The notes: generated from the sequence alone by a model not told the origin. A stretch of DNA of 64,000 nucleotides from Siccirubricoccus phaeus (GCF_008360935.1 NZ_SRXO01000018.1:48860-112859); one strand, 5' to 3'; shown: positions 34,563 to 43,630, counted from the first letter of the stretch. Translations and numbers: made by a program.

Positions 34563-34880
34563 CGGTGGATCTCCCCTGCGGTGGGGCCGTGGCGGGAATC
34601 CCACCCAGCCTCATGGTTATGACGTTACTAATCGTGCTTTGAATTTGACTCCTATTTCAAGACGTGAATTTACTGCCACGCCGCGCCGGCCCTTCGGCGC
34701 CGGATCGGAAAGGCCGGACATGCGCTGCGCCGCGACGGGACCGAGAGGAAGCTGTTGTCGGGGCTGCTGAGCTGACCCGCCACTCCTCACGCCCTGCCAC
34801 CTCCGGTCGCGTCCCAATGCCCCATCCTCTTTCGCCATGATCGGCCCGCGCGCTGGTCGGCCCAGCCTGGACTCCGCAAC
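34563..34880. promoter_or_regulatory. Divergent control region with AT-rich island
   Basis: The 318 bp separate the minus-strand monooxygenase from the plus-strand transporter operon and hold no gene. Bases 34612-34675 are strikingly AT-rich for this genome and contain TTATGAC, TTTGAATTTGAC and GTGAATTTAC, partial direct repeats that could bind a sulfur regulator of the CysB/Cbl/SsuR type. The regulator itself is not in the window. Confidence 0.5.
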
Positions 34881-35687
34881 ATGACCCTTCAGCAGGATCG
34901 CAGCGGGTGGCTCACCGCCCGCGGCGTCGGCAAGCGCTTCGCCATCGCCGGGCGCGAGGTCCGGGCGCTCGCCGGGCTCGATCTCGACATTGCCTCGGGC
35001 GAGTTCATCGCCATCCTCGGCGCCAGCGGCTGCGGCAAATCCACCCTGCTGCGCCTCTTCGCCGGGCTGGAAACGCCGGATGAGGGCGAGGTGCGGCATG
35101 CCGGCGCGCGGATCAGCGGCCCGAGCCTTGCCCGCGGCATCGTCTTCCAGGAGCACCGCCTCTTCCCCTGGCTCACCGTCGCGCAGAATGTGGAAGCGGC
35201 GCTGCTGAACGCGCCTGGCAGCAAGCCAGCGAAGCGCCAGACGGCGACGGAGCTGATCGCGCTGGTCGGCCTCTCCGGCTTCGAGGGCGCCTATCCGCAC
35301 CAGCTTTCCGGCGGCATGGCGCAGCGCGCTGCCATCGCCCGCGGCCTGGTCAACCGCCCGGACACGCTGCTGCTGGACGAGCCCTTCGGCGCGCTGGACG
35401 CGCTGACGCGGGCGCATCTGCAACGCGAGCTGCGCCGCATCTGGCAGCGCCAGCGCACCACCACCCTGCTCGTCACCCATGACGTGGATGAGGCGCTGCT
35501 GCTCGGCGAGCGGGTGGTGGTGATGACGCCCCGCCCCGGCCGCATCGCCCGCATCTTCGCCCTGCCGCCCGAACTTCCGCGCGACCATGCCGATCCGGAC
35601 TTCGCCCGACTGCGCGGAAAAATCCTCGCCACCCTCGATGCTGGCCCGGCCGTCCCCGCCGCCGGCCTGACGGAGCATGCCGCATGA
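34881..35687 (+). CDS. ssuB: Sulfonate/nitrate/taurine-type ABC transporter ATPase (SsuB/TauB)
   Basis: This 268-aa ATPase has Walker A GASGCGKST (residues 47-55), Q-loop FQEHRLFPWLTV, signature LSGGMAQRAAIARGL, Walker B LLLDEPFGALD and switch TTTLLVTHDVDEALL. It energises import by the two permeases downstream. Its stop codon overlaps the next ATG by 4 bp, as do the following junctions, so the operon is ssuB-ssuA-ssuC-ssuC-tauD. Substrate is probably an organosulfonate from the neighbours, but a nitrate or pyrimidine-type ligand is not excluded. Confidence 0.93.
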   Translation: MTLQQDRSGWLTARGVGKRFAIAGREVRALAGLDLDIASGEFIAILGASGCGKSTLLRLFAGLETPDEGEVRHAGARISGPSLARGIVFQEHRLFPWLTVAQNVEAALLNAPGSKPAKRQTATELIALVGLSGFEGAYPHQLSGGMAQRAAIARGLVNRPDTLLLDEPFGALDALTRAHLQRELRRIWQRQRTTTLLVTHDVDEALLLGERVVVMTPRPGRIARIFALPPELPRDHADPDFARLRGKILATLDAGPAVPAAGLTEHAA

Positions 35688-36757
35688 CCTCCACCGATCG
35701 CCGCAGCGTGCTGGCGGCCGCCACCGCCTCGCTCTTCGCCCCGCATGTGCTGCGGGCGCAGCCGCGCGTGGTGCGGCTCGGCTTCGCCTCCATCGGCGCC
35801 GGCAACCGGCAATTCTCCGGCGGCTCCTTCGTCGCCGCCGCCCATGCCGAGGGCTGGCTGGAGCGCGATCTGGCGAAGGAAGGCCAGAACGTCGAGCTGC
35901 GCTGGTTCTTCTTCGCCGGCGCCGGTCCCGCGGTGAACGAGGCCCTGGCCAATGACCAGCTCGATTTCGCCCTGCAGGGCGACCTGCCGGCGGTGATCGG
36001 CCGGGCCAACGGGTTGCGCACCAAGCTGATCCTGGCCAATGGCGTGAACAATCCGATCTACCTGGCGGTGCCGCCGGACAGCGACATCAAGACCGTCGCC
36101 GATCTGCGCGGCCGCCACGTCGCCTGGCATCGCGGCACTAACCTCCACCTCGTCATCGCCAAGGTGCTGGCGGCGAACGGGCTGGCGGAACGCGATTTGC
36201 GCGCCGTGAACATGGATTTCGCCACCGCCGACGCGGCGCTGGCGGCGAAGAACATCGACGCCGCCTTCGGCACCCCGACGCTGTTCGACCTGCAGCGTCG
36301 TGGCCTCGCCAAGATCGTCTACACCACCAAGGGCGACAACCCCGCCTTCGGCCGCCATTCCCATGTGCTGGTGCAGGAGCGCTTCGAGGCGGCGAACCCC
36401 GAGCTGACCGGCCGCATCATCACCAGCTTCCTGCGCGCCGCCGACTGGTCCTCCAAGGAGGAGAACCGCGAGGCGCTGTTCCAGATCTGGGGCAAGTCCG
36501 GCTTCTCCATCGACAATTACCGCGAGGATTTCGCCGGCCTGCCGCTGGCCTACCGCAATTCGCCGCTGCTCGATGACTTCCTCCAGGGCCAGTACCGCAT
36601 CCAGGCGGAACAATCCTTCGAGCACCGGCTGGTGCGGCGGCGCGTGGATACCAGCGGCTGGTTCGACACGCGCTACCAGGAAGCCGGGCTGAAGGAGCTG
36701 GGGCTGGAGCGCCGCTGGACCAGACGCGATGCGGAAGGGCGGGAGATCGCCGCCTGA
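35684..36757 (+). CDS. ssuA: SsuA/NrtA-type ABC solute-binding protein
   Basis: This 357-aa periplasmic binding protein has an N-terminal twin-arginine-like signal (TDRRSVLAAATASLFAPHVL), the sulfonate-family blocks ALANDQLDFALQGDLPAVIGRANG and VADLRGRHVAWHRGTNLHLV, and VNMDFATADAALAAKNIDAAF. It delivers its ligand to the paired permeases. It starts in a 4-bp overlap with ssuB and overlaps the first permease gene by one base. The ligand is inferred as an organosulfonate from context only. Confidence 0.9.
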   Translation: MTSTDRRSVLAAATASLFAPHVLRAQPRVVRLGFASIGAGNRQFSGGSFVAAAHAEGWLERDLAKEGQNVELRWFFFAGAGPAVNEALANDQLDFALQGDLPAVIGRANGLRTKLILANGVNNPIYLAVPPDSDIKTVADLRGRHVAWHRGTNLHLVIAKVLAANGLAERDLRAVNMDFATADAALAAKNIDAAFGTPTLFDLQRRGLAKIVYTTKGDNPAFGRHSHVLVQERFEAANPELTGRIITSFLRAADWSSKEENREALFQIWGKSGFSIDNYREDFAGLPLAYRNSPLLDDFLQGQYRIQAEQSFEHRLVRRRVDTSGWFDTRYQEAGLKELGLERRWTRRDAEGREIAA

Positions 36758-37554
36758 TGTCGCTCGCCCTCAGCCTGCCGGAAGCCGCGCCGCCGCGCAG
36801 CGTCCGCTGGCCGCGCTGGCCCGTCGCGCTGCTGCTGCCGGCGCTGCTGCTGGCGGCCTGGCAGATCGCCTCCCAGCGCGGCTGGATCGCGCCCGGCATC
36901 CTGCCGGCACCGGGCGAGGTCTGGCTGACCCTCCGCGAATTGTGGGAGAGCGGCGACCTCGCCAGCCACGCCGCCTGGAGCATGGGCCGGGTGGTCCAAG
37001 GCTTCCTTCTCGGCGCGGCCGGCGGGCTGCTGCTCGGCACCGCCATGGCGCTCTCGCCACGCTTCGAAGCCTATGTCCGGCCGAGCTTCCTCGCCATCGC
37101 CCAGGTGCCGGTGATCGGCTGGGTGCCGCTGCTGATGCTGCCGCTCGGCATTGAGGAGGTGCTGAAGCTCGTCATCCTGACCAAGGCGGCGCTGGTGCCG
37201 GTCACGCTGAACACGCGGGACGGGCTGCGCGCCGTGCCGCAGCGCTGGGTGGAGGTGGCGCTCGCCTTCCGCTACAGCCGGGCGCAGCTCCTCCGCCATG
37301 TGGTGCTGCCCGCCGCGGTGCCGCCGGTCTTCACCGGGCTGCGCTACGGGCTGACGAGCTGCTGGAAGGCGCTGGTGGCGGTGGAGCTGCTCGCCTCCTC
37401 CGAAGGCCTCGGCTATCTGCTGGTCTGGGGGCGGCAGATGTTCCAGATGGATCTGGTCATCGCCGGCATCCTCGTCATCGCGGCCATCGGCTTCGCTTTC
37501 GACGCCGTCCTGGCGCGGATCGAGGCGCGGCTGCAGCGCTGGCGGGCGGCATGA
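36757..37554 (+). CDS. ssuC: ABC transporter permease (SsuC/TauC type), first of two
   Basis: This 265-aa BPD_transp_1 permease has about six membrane segments and the EAA loop EVALAFRYSRAQLLRHVVLPAAVPPVFTGLRYGL. The N-terminal ALLLPALLLAAWQIASQ is the first helix. It forms the membrane channel of the importer. It is followed at once by a second, clearly related permease gene, so the complex is probably a heterodimer, in contrast to the usual SsuC homodimer. Confidence 0.92.
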   Translation: MSLALSLPEAAPPRSVRWPRWPVALLLPALLLAAWQIASQRGWIAPGILPAPGEVWLTLRELWESGDLASHAAWSMGRVVQGFLLGAAGGLLLGTAMALSPRFEAYVRPSFLAIAQVPVIGWVPLLMLPLGIEEVLKLVILTKAALVPVTLNTRDGLRAVPQRWVEVALAFRYSRAQLLRHVVLPAAVPPVFTGLRYGLTSCWKALVAVELLASSEGLGYLLVWGRQMFQMDLVIAGILVIAAIGFAFDAVLARIEARLQRWRAA

Positions 37555-38306
37555 GCGCAGCCGATCGCCTGCGCGGGCTCGTCCTGCCGCTGCTGCTGCT
37601 GGCCGCCTGGCAGGGCGCCGTCACCGCCGGCTATGGCGATCCGCGCCTGCTGCCGCCGCCCGTGGAGGTGCTGCGCCGCGCCTGGCAGCTTCTGGTGGCG
37701 GAAGATCTGCCGCTGGCGCTCGCCATCAGCCTCGGCCGCTGCCTCGCCGGCTTCGCGCTGGGCGCGCTGCTCGGCCTCGGCTTCGGCCTGCTCTGCGGCC
37801 TCTCCCGCGCGGCCGACCGGCTGCTGGGGCCCGCCTTCCACGCGCTGAAGAACGTCGCGGTCTTCGCCTGGATTCCGCTCATCGCCATGTGGTTCGGCTT
37901 CGGTGAGGCCTCGCGCATCGCCTTCGTCACCCTGGCCGTCCTTACCCCGGTGGCGCTGAATGTCTGGGAGGGCGTGGCCGGCGTGCCGAAGCCGCTGCTG
38001 GAAGTGGGCGCCGCCTTCCGCTTCGGCGGGTGGCAGCGCCTCGCCCGCATCCGCCTGCCGGCCGCGCTGCCCGCCATCCTCACCGGGCTGCAGCTCGGGC
38101 TGATCCATGCCTGGCTGGCCACCGTCGGCGCCGAGTACTTCCTCGCCAAGGGCACCGGCCTCGGCGGCGTGCTGATCGAGGGCCGGGACAAATTCGACAT
38201 GGCTCTGGTTCTGCTCGGCATCCTCCTGCTCGGCGGCATCGGGCTGCTGCTGAACCAGCTTCTCACCCGCCTCGCCGCGCGCCTCGCGCCCTGGCGTGCC
38301 GCCTGA
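37551..38306 (+). CDS. ABC transporter permease (SsuC/TauC type), second of two
   Basis: This 251-aa permease overlaps the first by 4 bp (ATGA). Its EAA loop is EVGAAFRFGGWQRLARIRLPAALPAILTGLQLGL, and GAEYFLAKGTGLGGVLIEGRDKF is the typical C-terminal block. The two permeases are diverged duplicates. The following dioxygenase starts 24 bp later after GGGAGA. Confidence 0.92.
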   Translation: MSAADRLRGLVLPLLLLAAWQGAVTAGYGDPRLLPPPVEVLRRAWQLLVAEDLPLALAISLGRCLAGFALGALLGLGFGLLCGLSRAADRLLGPAFHALKNVAVFAWIPLIAMWFGFGEASRIAFVTLAVLTPVALNVWEGVAGVPKPLLEVGAAFRFGGWQRLARIRLPAALPAILTGLQLGLIHAWLATVGAEYFLAKGTGLGGVLIEGRDKFDMALVLLGILLLGGIGLLLNQLLTRLAARLAPWRAA

Positions 38307-38330
38307 CAACCAGACCAAGGGAGACTCCGC

Positions 38331-39161
38331 ATGGCCTATGAAGCGCTCACCCTCCACCGCCTCTCGCCGCATCTCGGCGCGGAGGTGCGGGACATCGACA
38401 TCACCCGCCCCCTCAGCAACGCCCAGGTGGAGGAGCTGCACCAGGCGCTCGGCGAATACGGCGTGCTGTTCTTCCGCGACCAGCCCTTCGACCACGACAG
38501 CCAGAAGCGCTTCGGTCGCTATTTCGGCGAGCTGGACATCCACCCCAACACCCCCGGCCCGGACGGCCATCCGGAAATCCTGCCCATCCACGCCGACGCC
38601 AACAGCAAGCGCATCAATGGCGAGCGCTGGCATTCCGACGTCTCCTGCTTCCAGGCGCCGCCGCTGGGCTCCATCCTGCACCTCCACACCGTGCCGCCGC
38701 TCGGCGGGGACACGCTCTTCGCCAGCCTCGCCGCCGCCTATGAGGCGCTGTCGCCGCAGCTCAAGGCCTATCTGGAAGGGCTGACCGCCACCCATTCCGG
38801 GGAACGGTCCTACCGCCGCACCAACCGGCTCATCGGCGTGGACGATGCCGGCCGCGTGCACCCGAGCGCGGTGCATCCGGTGGTGATCCGTCACCCGATC
38901 AGCGGCCGCCGCGGCCTCTACGTCAATCGCGGCTTCACCGTGCGGATCAACGAGGTGCCGGAGGAGGAGAGCGACGCCATCCTGCACTACCTCTGGCAGC
39001 ATGCGGAGCGGCCGGATTTCCAGATGCGGTTCCAGTGGCAGCCGAACTCGGTCGCCTTCTGGGACAACCGCGCGGTGCAGCATCTGGCCGTCTGGGACTA
39101 CTACCCGAATACCCGCAGCGGCTCCCGCGTCACCATCAAGGGCCAGCGCCTGGCGGCCTGA
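38331..39161 (+). CDS. tauD: TauD/TfdA-family dioxygenase of the sulfonate operon
   Basis: This 276-aa Fe(II)/2-oxoglutarate dioxygenase has RWHSDVSC (His101, Asp103), WDNRAVQHLAVWDYYP with the distal His, and the SRVTIKG block carrying the cofactor-binding Arg. TauD releases sulfite from taurine; related enzymes use other sulfonates or alkyl sulfates. Its place at the end of an SsuABC-type operon, opposite a flavin monooxygenase and upstream of sulfate assimilation, supports a role in getting sulfur from organosulfur compounds. Confidence 0.92.
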   Translation: MAYEALTLHRLSPHLGAEVRDIDITRPLSNAQVEELHQALGEYGVLFFRDQPFDHDSQKRFGRYFGELDIHPNTPGPDGHPEILPIHADANSKRINGERWHSDVSCFQAPPLGSILHLHTVPPLGGDTLFASLAAAYEALSPQLKAYLEGLTATHSGERSYRRTNRLIGVDDAGRVHPSAVHPVVIRHPISGRRGLYVNRGFTVRINEVPEEESDAILHYLWQHAERPDFQMRFQWQPNSVAFWDNRAVQHLAVWDYYPNTRSGSRVTIKGQRLAA

Positions 39162-39165
39162 GGCG

Positions 39166-39387
39166 ATGCGCGCCGAGCCCCACCCCCTCCGCCCGCCGCC
39201 GCCCCCGCCCCCTGAATGGCAGGAGGAAGCGGCGCTGGAGGAGCGGGAAATCGGCGTCATCCGCCACCCCTCCCGCGTGCCGGATCATGAGCATGAGACC
39301 GATACGCGGGAGATCCACACTCCTGAAGGCATCCGCCAGTTGCACGGGCTGGCGATGGGAGGTCCGAGCCATGGCCATCACGCGTGA
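39166..39387 (+). CDS. Small hypothetical protein, proline-rich start
   Basis: This 73-aa protein begins with a run of prolines after RAEPHPLR and continues EWQEEAALEEREIGVIRHP, with several His near the C-terminus (HGLAMGGPSHGHHA). It starts 5 bp after tauD and overlaps the next small gene by 17 bp, so it appears to belong to the same transcript. No family recognised; the His-rich tail might bind metal. Confidence 0.5.
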   Translation: MRAEPHPLRPPPPPPPEWQEEAALEEREIGVIRHPSRVPDHEHETDTREIHTPEGIRQLHGLAMGGPSHGHHA

Positions 39388-39517
39388 GAGGATCGCCGGC
39401 CGCGAGGCGCGCCACCTGCTCCGGCAGGTGCAGGAACTGGCGGGGCTTGCCGGCCGCTGCCTGCTGGCCGCACTGATGCTCGGCCTGCTGCTGCAGGCGA
39501 TGGGGTTCGGCCGGTGA
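39371..39517 (+). CDS. Small single-helix membrane protein (48 aa)
   Basis: It reads MAITRERIAGREARHLLRQV followed by one hydrophobic helix (GRCLLAALMLGLLLQAMGF). It overlaps the preceding small gene by 17 bp and the Bug-receptor GTG by 4 bp, so position and coupling support it as real. A small transport accessory subunit is one possibility; no family recognised. Confidence 0.5.
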   Translation: MAITRERIAGREARHLLRQVQELAGLAGRCLLAALMLGLLLQAMGFGR

Positions 39518-40488
39518 TCGCGCGGCGTCCCCTGCTGCGCGTGGCCGGGCTCGCGCTCGCGGCGCCCGGCCTCGCCCGCGCCTCCGCCTGGCCGCAGCGG
39601 CCGGTCACGCTGGTCATCCCCTTCCCGCCCGGCGGCATCGTGGACACGGTCGGGCGGCTGATGGCGAGCCGGGCGCAGCCCCTGCTGGGCCAGCCCGTGC
39701 TGGTGGAGAACCGGCCGGGTGCCGGCTCCGCCCTGGCGAACGCTTATGTCGCCCAGGCGAAGCCGGATGGCTATACGGTCCTGGCCGGCGGCATCGGCCT
39801 CGCCATCCTGCCCAACCTCCAGCCGGACCTGCCGCCTGCCGATCCGCGCCGCGCCTTCCTGCCGGTGGCGCAGACCACCACCACCGCCTATGTCCTGCAC
39901 ATTCACAAAGCCCTGCCGGTGCAGTCCCTGCCGGAATTCGTCGCCTGGGCCCGCGCTCAGGGGCCGGCGCTGAACGCCGCCACCAGCGGCCAGGGCACAG
40001 GCCCGCACCTGACCTGGGAGCTGTTCCGGCGCGAGGCCGGCCTGGGCGGCGAGGTGCTGCACTACCGCGGCGGCGTCCCCGCCATCCTCGACATCCAGGC
40101 CGGCCGCGCGCATTTCATGTGGGGCACGGCGCTGGAAGCGATCCAGGCGCAGCGGGCCGGCCAGACCCGGCCCATCGCCATAACCTCCGCTGCCCGCATC
40201 CCTGCTTTGCCGGAGACGCCGACGGTGAGCGAAAGCGGCTGGCCGGGTTTCGAGGTGAATTCCTGGAGCGGCTGGTACCTGCCTGCCGGCACGCCTCAGC
40301 CCGTGGCTGCCCGGCTGGCCGAGGTGCTGCGCGAGGTACTGGCGGGGCCGGAACTGCGCGCGACGTTGACCGCCAACGGGGTGGAAGCGGCCTGGGCGCC
40401 GGCGGAAACCCTGGCGGCAACGCTGGAGGCGGAGACGCAACGCTGGGGCAGGCTGATCCGGCAGGCCGGCATCACCGCCACCGGCTGA
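39514..40488 (+). CDS. Bug/TctC-family solute receptor
   Basis: This 324-aa periplasmic receptor has the signal RRPLLRVAGLALAAPGLARA, the blocks WPQRPVTLVIPFPPGGIVDTVGRLMA, VENRPGAGSALANAYVAQAKPDGYT and ATSGQGTGPHLTWELFRREAG. The GTG start at 39514 overlaps the preceding stop codon. Like the receptor at 28976 it has no permease partner nearby. Its place in a sulfur cluster suggests, but does not show, an organosulfur ligand. Confidence 0.9.
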   Translation: MIARRPLLRVAGLALAAPGLARASAWPQRPVTLVIPFPPGGIVDTVGRLMASRAQPLLGQPVLVENRPGAGSALANAYVAQAKPDGYTVLAGGIGLAILPNLQPDLPPADPRRAFLPVAQTTTTAYVLHIHKALPVQSLPEFVAWARAQGPALNAATSGQGTGPHLTWELFRREAGLGGEVLHYRGGVPAILDIQAGRAHFMWGTALEAIQAQRAGQTRPIAITSAARIPALPETPTVSESGWPGFEVNSWSGWYLPAGTPQPVAARLAEVLREVLAGPELRATLTANGVEAAWAPAETLAATLEAETQRWGRLIRQAGITATG

Positions 40489-40533
40489 CCTGTTCCACGG
40501 CCCGATTGCGGTTGACTCTCTCAAGTTCCGCCA

Positions 40534-40560
40534 CGGTAGGGTGGTTTTGCAACCCTACCG
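40534..40560 (+). promoter_or_regulatory. 5' leader hairpin before the FAD protein
   Basis: CGGTAGGGT and ACCCTACCG form a perfect 9-bp stem with a 9-base loop, ending 12 bases before the ATG and just before the GCAGGAGGCGGG ribosome-binding site. TTGACT lies about 20 bases upstream of the stem. A leader structure or operator is possible; no known riboswitch matches. Confidence 0.4.
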
Positions 40561-40572
40561 GCAGGAGGCGGG

Positions 40573-41958
40573 ATGCCGCATCTGACCATCGCCGTCATCG
40601 GGGCCGGCTTCAGCGGCACGCTGATGGCCCTGCACCTGCTGCGCCGATGTTCCCCCGGCACGCAGGTGATCCTGCTGGAGCGCAACGGCCAGTTCGGCCG
40701 CGGCCAGGCCTATGCCACCGGCAACCCCAACCACCTGCTGAACGTGCCGGCGGCGCGGATGAGCGCCTTCCATGACCGGCCGGAGGATTTCCTCCACTGG
40801 CTCCAGCGCCAGCCGGATGGCGAGGCGCTGGCCGCCCAGGGCTTCGTCCCCCGCCGGCTGTTCGGCGCCTATGTCCGCGCCCTGCTGCATGAGGAGGTGA
40901 TGCGCCCGGCCACCGAATGCCGGCTGGAGCTGCTGCGCGGCGACGTGCTCGGCCTGGCGAAGAGCGAGACCGGCCTCACCCTGGCGCTGGATGGCGAGCG
41001 CTGGCTGGCGGCGGACCTCGCCGTGCTCGCCATCGGCAATTTCCCGCCCGAGGCGCCGCCCGGCCTGCCGCGACGCTTCCTGGAAAGCCCGCTCTACCGC
41101 CCCGACCCCTGGGCGCCGGAGGCCTTCGCCGGGCTGCCGCCGGCGGCGCCGGTGCTGCTGATCGGCACCGGCCTGACTATGGTGGATGGCGTGGTCTCGC
41201 TGCTGGACCAGGGGCATCGCGGCCCGATCCACGCCCTCTCCCGCCGCGGCTTGCTGCCGCGCCGCCACGCCCCTGCCCCGCCCCAGCCCCGGCCGGCGAC
41301 GCCGCCTTTGCCGCCCAGCCTGCTCGGCCTGGCCCGCAGCCTGCGGGCGGAAGCCCGGCGCGCCGAGGCCGAGGGCGGCGACTGGCGGCCGGTGGTGGAC
41401 CGGCTGCGGCCCTTCACCCAGGATGTCTGGCAATCCCTCTCGGCCGAGGACAAGGCGCGCTTCCTCCGCCATCTGCGCCCCTGGTGGGACGTGCACCGCC
41501 ACCGCATGGCCGGCAGCGTCGCGGACCGGGTGGAGGCCGCCCGCGCCTCCGGCCAGCTCCGCCTGCACACCGGCCGGATCCGCGGGGTGGAGGAGATGGA
41601 GGGCGTGGCGGAGCTGTGCTTCGCCCGCCGCGGCGACGGCGCCCTGCAAAGCCTGCGCGCCGCCCGCGTGGTGAATTGCGCGGGTCCGGGCGCCGATTAC
41701 GACCGCATCGAACACCCTTTGGTCCGCGGATTGCTGCAGGCCGGGCTGGCGCGGCCGGACCCGCTCCGTCTCGGCCTGGACGTCACCGCCAATTGCGCGC
41801 TGCGGGACCGGCAGGGCGGCATTTCCCGCCGCCTCTTCGCCATCGGTCCCGTCACCAAGGGCGCCTTCTGGGAGATGACGGCGGTGCCCGACATCCGCCG
41901 GCAATGCGAGGTGGTGGCGGAGCACCTGGCCGGGATCATGAAGGCGATGAGCGCCTGA
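40573..41958 (+). CDS. FAD/NAD(P)-binding protein (FAD_NAD_binding_9 type)
   Basis: This 461-aa flavoprotein starts with the dinucleotide-binding AVIGAGFSGTLMALHLLRR and continues with RGQAYATGNPNHLLNVPAARMSAF, the hallmark of the HpnW/YdhS-like FAD_NAD_binding_9 family, then FPRR-type and NCAGPGADYDRIEHPLVRGLL blocks. Such proteins are often encoded beside sulfonate and sulfate assimilation genes, as here; a redox role in sulfur metabolism is inferred. GGAGGCGGG precedes the ATG. Confidence 0.88.
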   Translation: MPHLTIAVIGAGFSGTLMALHLLRRCSPGTQVILLERNGQFGRGQAYATGNPNHLLNVPAARMSAFHDRPEDFLHWLQRQPDGEALAAQGFVPRRLFGAYVRALLHEEVMRPATECRLELLRGDVLGLAKSETGLTLALDGERWLAADLAVLAIGNFPPEAPPGLPRRFLESPLYRPDPWAPEAFAGLPPAAPVLLIGTGLTMVDGVVSLLDQGHRGPIHALSRRGLLPRRHAPAPPQPRPATPPLPPSLLGLARSLRAEARRAEAEGGDWRPVVDRLRPFTQDVWQSLSAEDKARFLRHLRPWWDVHRHRMAGSVADRVEAARASGQLRLHTGRIRGVEEMEGVAELCFARRGDGALQSLRAARVVNCAGPGADYDRIEHPLVRGLLQAGLARPDPLRLGLDVTANCALRDRQGGISRRLFAIGPVTKGAFWEMTAVPDIRRQCEVVAEHLAGIMKAMSA

Positions 41959-42104
41959 GCGCGATAATTATGTCATCATGATTCGTAGATTGATATAATT
42001 CACCTTATTAATTCGTTTTGATTGACTGGCCATGGGACGGGCGCCGGCGCAAAGTGCCATCCCGTGCTGCCGGGCCTTCCGGCGGCGTCAAGCCGGGCCA
42101 CGCC
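41959..42104 (+). promoter_or_regulatory. AT-rich control region before cysH
   Basis: Bases 41965-42028 are very AT-rich (TAATTATGTCATCATGATTC, TTGATATAATTC, CTTATTAATTCG) in an otherwise GC-rich region, resembling the AT island before the transporter operon, with which it shares TTATGWC. A sulfur-responsive activator such as CysB could bind here. The start of cysH was placed after this stretch. Confidence 0.5.
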
Positions 42105-42833
42105 ATGTCCGCTGCCTGCCCCGATCTCCGCCCCGATGCGGCCGCCCTGGCGGCTGAGTTGGCGCCCTTGCCGGCGCCGCAGGCCGTCGCCCACCTCGCC
42201 GCGCGGTTCCGCGGGCGGATCGCGCTGGTTTCCTCCTTCGGCGCGGAAAGCGCGGTGCTGCTGCACATGGCCGCCGCCGCCGACCCGGCGCTGCCGGTGC
42301 TGTTCCTGGATACCGGCAAGCTGTTTCCGGAGACGCTGGCCTATCGGGATACGCTGATCCGCCGCCTCGGCCTGCGCGACGTGCGCAGCCTGCGGCCGGG
42401 CCCGGCGGCGCTGGCGGCGCGGGACCCGCTGGGCGGCCTCTGGGGCTTCGCGCCGGATGCATGCTGCGCCTTGCGCAAGGTGGCGCCGCTCGCCGCCGCC
42501 CTCGCCCCCTTCACCCTCTGGCTGAATGGCCGCAAGCGCGCCCATGGCGGCGACCGCGCCACGCTGCCGCTGGTGGAAGTGGTGGAGGGCAAGCTGAAGG
42601 CGAACCCGCTGGCCGCCTGGGACGCTGCCGCCCTCGCCGCCTACCAGGCCCGCCACGCGCTGCCGCCGCACCCGCTGGTGGCGGAAGGCTACGCCTCCAT
42701 CGGCTGTCGACCCTGCACCACCCGCACCGAAGCCGGGGAATCCCCCCGGGCCGGCCGCTGGCGCGGGACCGGCAAGACCGAATGCGGCATCCACCTGCCG
42801 TCTCCGACGACGCCTCTCACCGGATCGCACTGA
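42105..42833 (+). CDS. cysH: Adenylylsulfate (APS) reductase, iron-sulfur type
   Basis: This 242-aa reductase has the substrate loop VSSFGAESAVLLHM, a Cys-Cys pair at residues 120-121 (DACCALRK), CRPC at 201-204 and the catalytic Cys227 in KTECGIH. The CC...CXXC set is the [4Fe-4S] ligand pattern of assimilatory APS reductases, which use APS rather than PAPS. It makes sulfite with thioredoxin as donor (a trxA lies at 9834). It precedes cysD by 2 bp. An ATG at 42018 in the AT-rich leader is less likely. Confidence 0.92.
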   Translation: MSAACPDLRPDAAALAAELAPLPAPQAVAHLAARFRGRIALVSSFGAESAVLLHMAAAADPALPVLFLDTGKLFPETLAYRDTLIRRLGLRDVRSLRPGPAALAARDPLGGLWGFAPDACCALRKVAPLAAALAPFTLWLNGRKRAHGGDRATLPLVEVVEGKLKANPLAAWDAAALAAYQARHALPPHPLVAEGYASIGCRPCTTRTEAGESPRAGRWRGTGKTECGIHLPSPTTPLTGSH

Positions 42834-42835
42834 CC

Positions 42836-43630
42836 ATGGACGACCTCGACAGCCTGGAAGCCGAAAGCATCTTCATCCTGCGCGAAGCCTATAGCCGGCT
42901 GAAGCCCCTTGCCCTGCTCTGGTCGCTCGGCAAGGACAGCAACGTGATGATCTGGCTGGCGCGCAAGGCCTTCCTCGGCCGCATCCCCTTCCCCGTGCTG
43001 CATCTCGACACCGGGCTGGAATTCCCGGAGGTCTATGCCTTCCGCGACCGCTACGCGCGGGAATGGGGCCTCGAGCTCATCGCCGATCCCTGCCCGCCGC
43101 TGGAGACCGTGGACCCCACCCTGCCGCCCGCCTCCCGCATCGCCGCGCGCAAGACGGCGGGGCTGCGCGAGGCGATCGGCCGCTACGGCTATCAGGCGCT
43201 GATCGCCGGCATCCGCCGCGACGAGCAGGCGACGCGGGCGAAGGAGCGCGTCTTCAGCCCGCGCGGCCTGGACAATGCCTGGGATTTCCGCGACCAGCCG
43301 GCAGAGCTCTGGGACCTCTTCCACCTGGACTACCCGCCCGGCACGCATCTCCGCGTCCATCCGCTGCTCGGCTGGACCGAGCTCGACATCTGGCGCTACA
43401 TCGCGCGCGAGGGCATCCCGGTCTCCGAGCTGTATTTCGCCCGCGGCGGCAAGCGCTTCCGCTCGCTCGGCGAGGTCGGCATCACCTTCCCGATCGAGAG
43501 CGAGGCGGCCGACATCCCCGCGGTGATCGCCGAATTGCGCGCGACGAAATCCGCCGAGCGCGCCGGCCGCGCCATGGACCATGAGGGCGAGGACGCCTTC
43601 GAGCGGCTGCGCGTCGGGGGCTATCTCTGA
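42836..43630 (+). CDS. cysD: Sulfate adenylyltransferase small subunit
   Basis: This 264-aa PP-loop ATP pyrophosphatase has [38 protein letters not shown], the arginine-rich [20 protein letters not shown] and [16 protein letters not shown]. It forms ATP sulfurylase with CysN, making APS from sulfate and ATP. It is shorter than the enterobacterial CysD (about 300 aa), mostly at the termini. Its stop codon overlaps the next ATG by one base. Confidence 0.96.
   Translation: MDDLDSLEAESIFILREAYSRLKPLALLWSLGKDSNVMIWLARKAFLGRIPFPVLHLDTGLEFPEVYAFRDRYAREWGLELIADPCPPLETVDPTLPPASRIAARKTAGLREAIGRYGYQALIAGIRRDEQATRAKERVFSPRGLDNAWDFRDQPAELWDLFHLDYPPGTHLRVHPLLGWTELDIWRYIAREGIPVSELYFARGGKRFRSLGEVGITFPIESEAADIPAVIAELRATKSAERAGRAMDHEGEDAFERLRVGGYL

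Noticed and set aside
41988..42001. TTGATATAATTCAC as an FNR/FixK box before cysH
   Set aside because: The right half (TTCAC) matches RTCAA poorly, and the third half-site of the PHB composite operator is missing.
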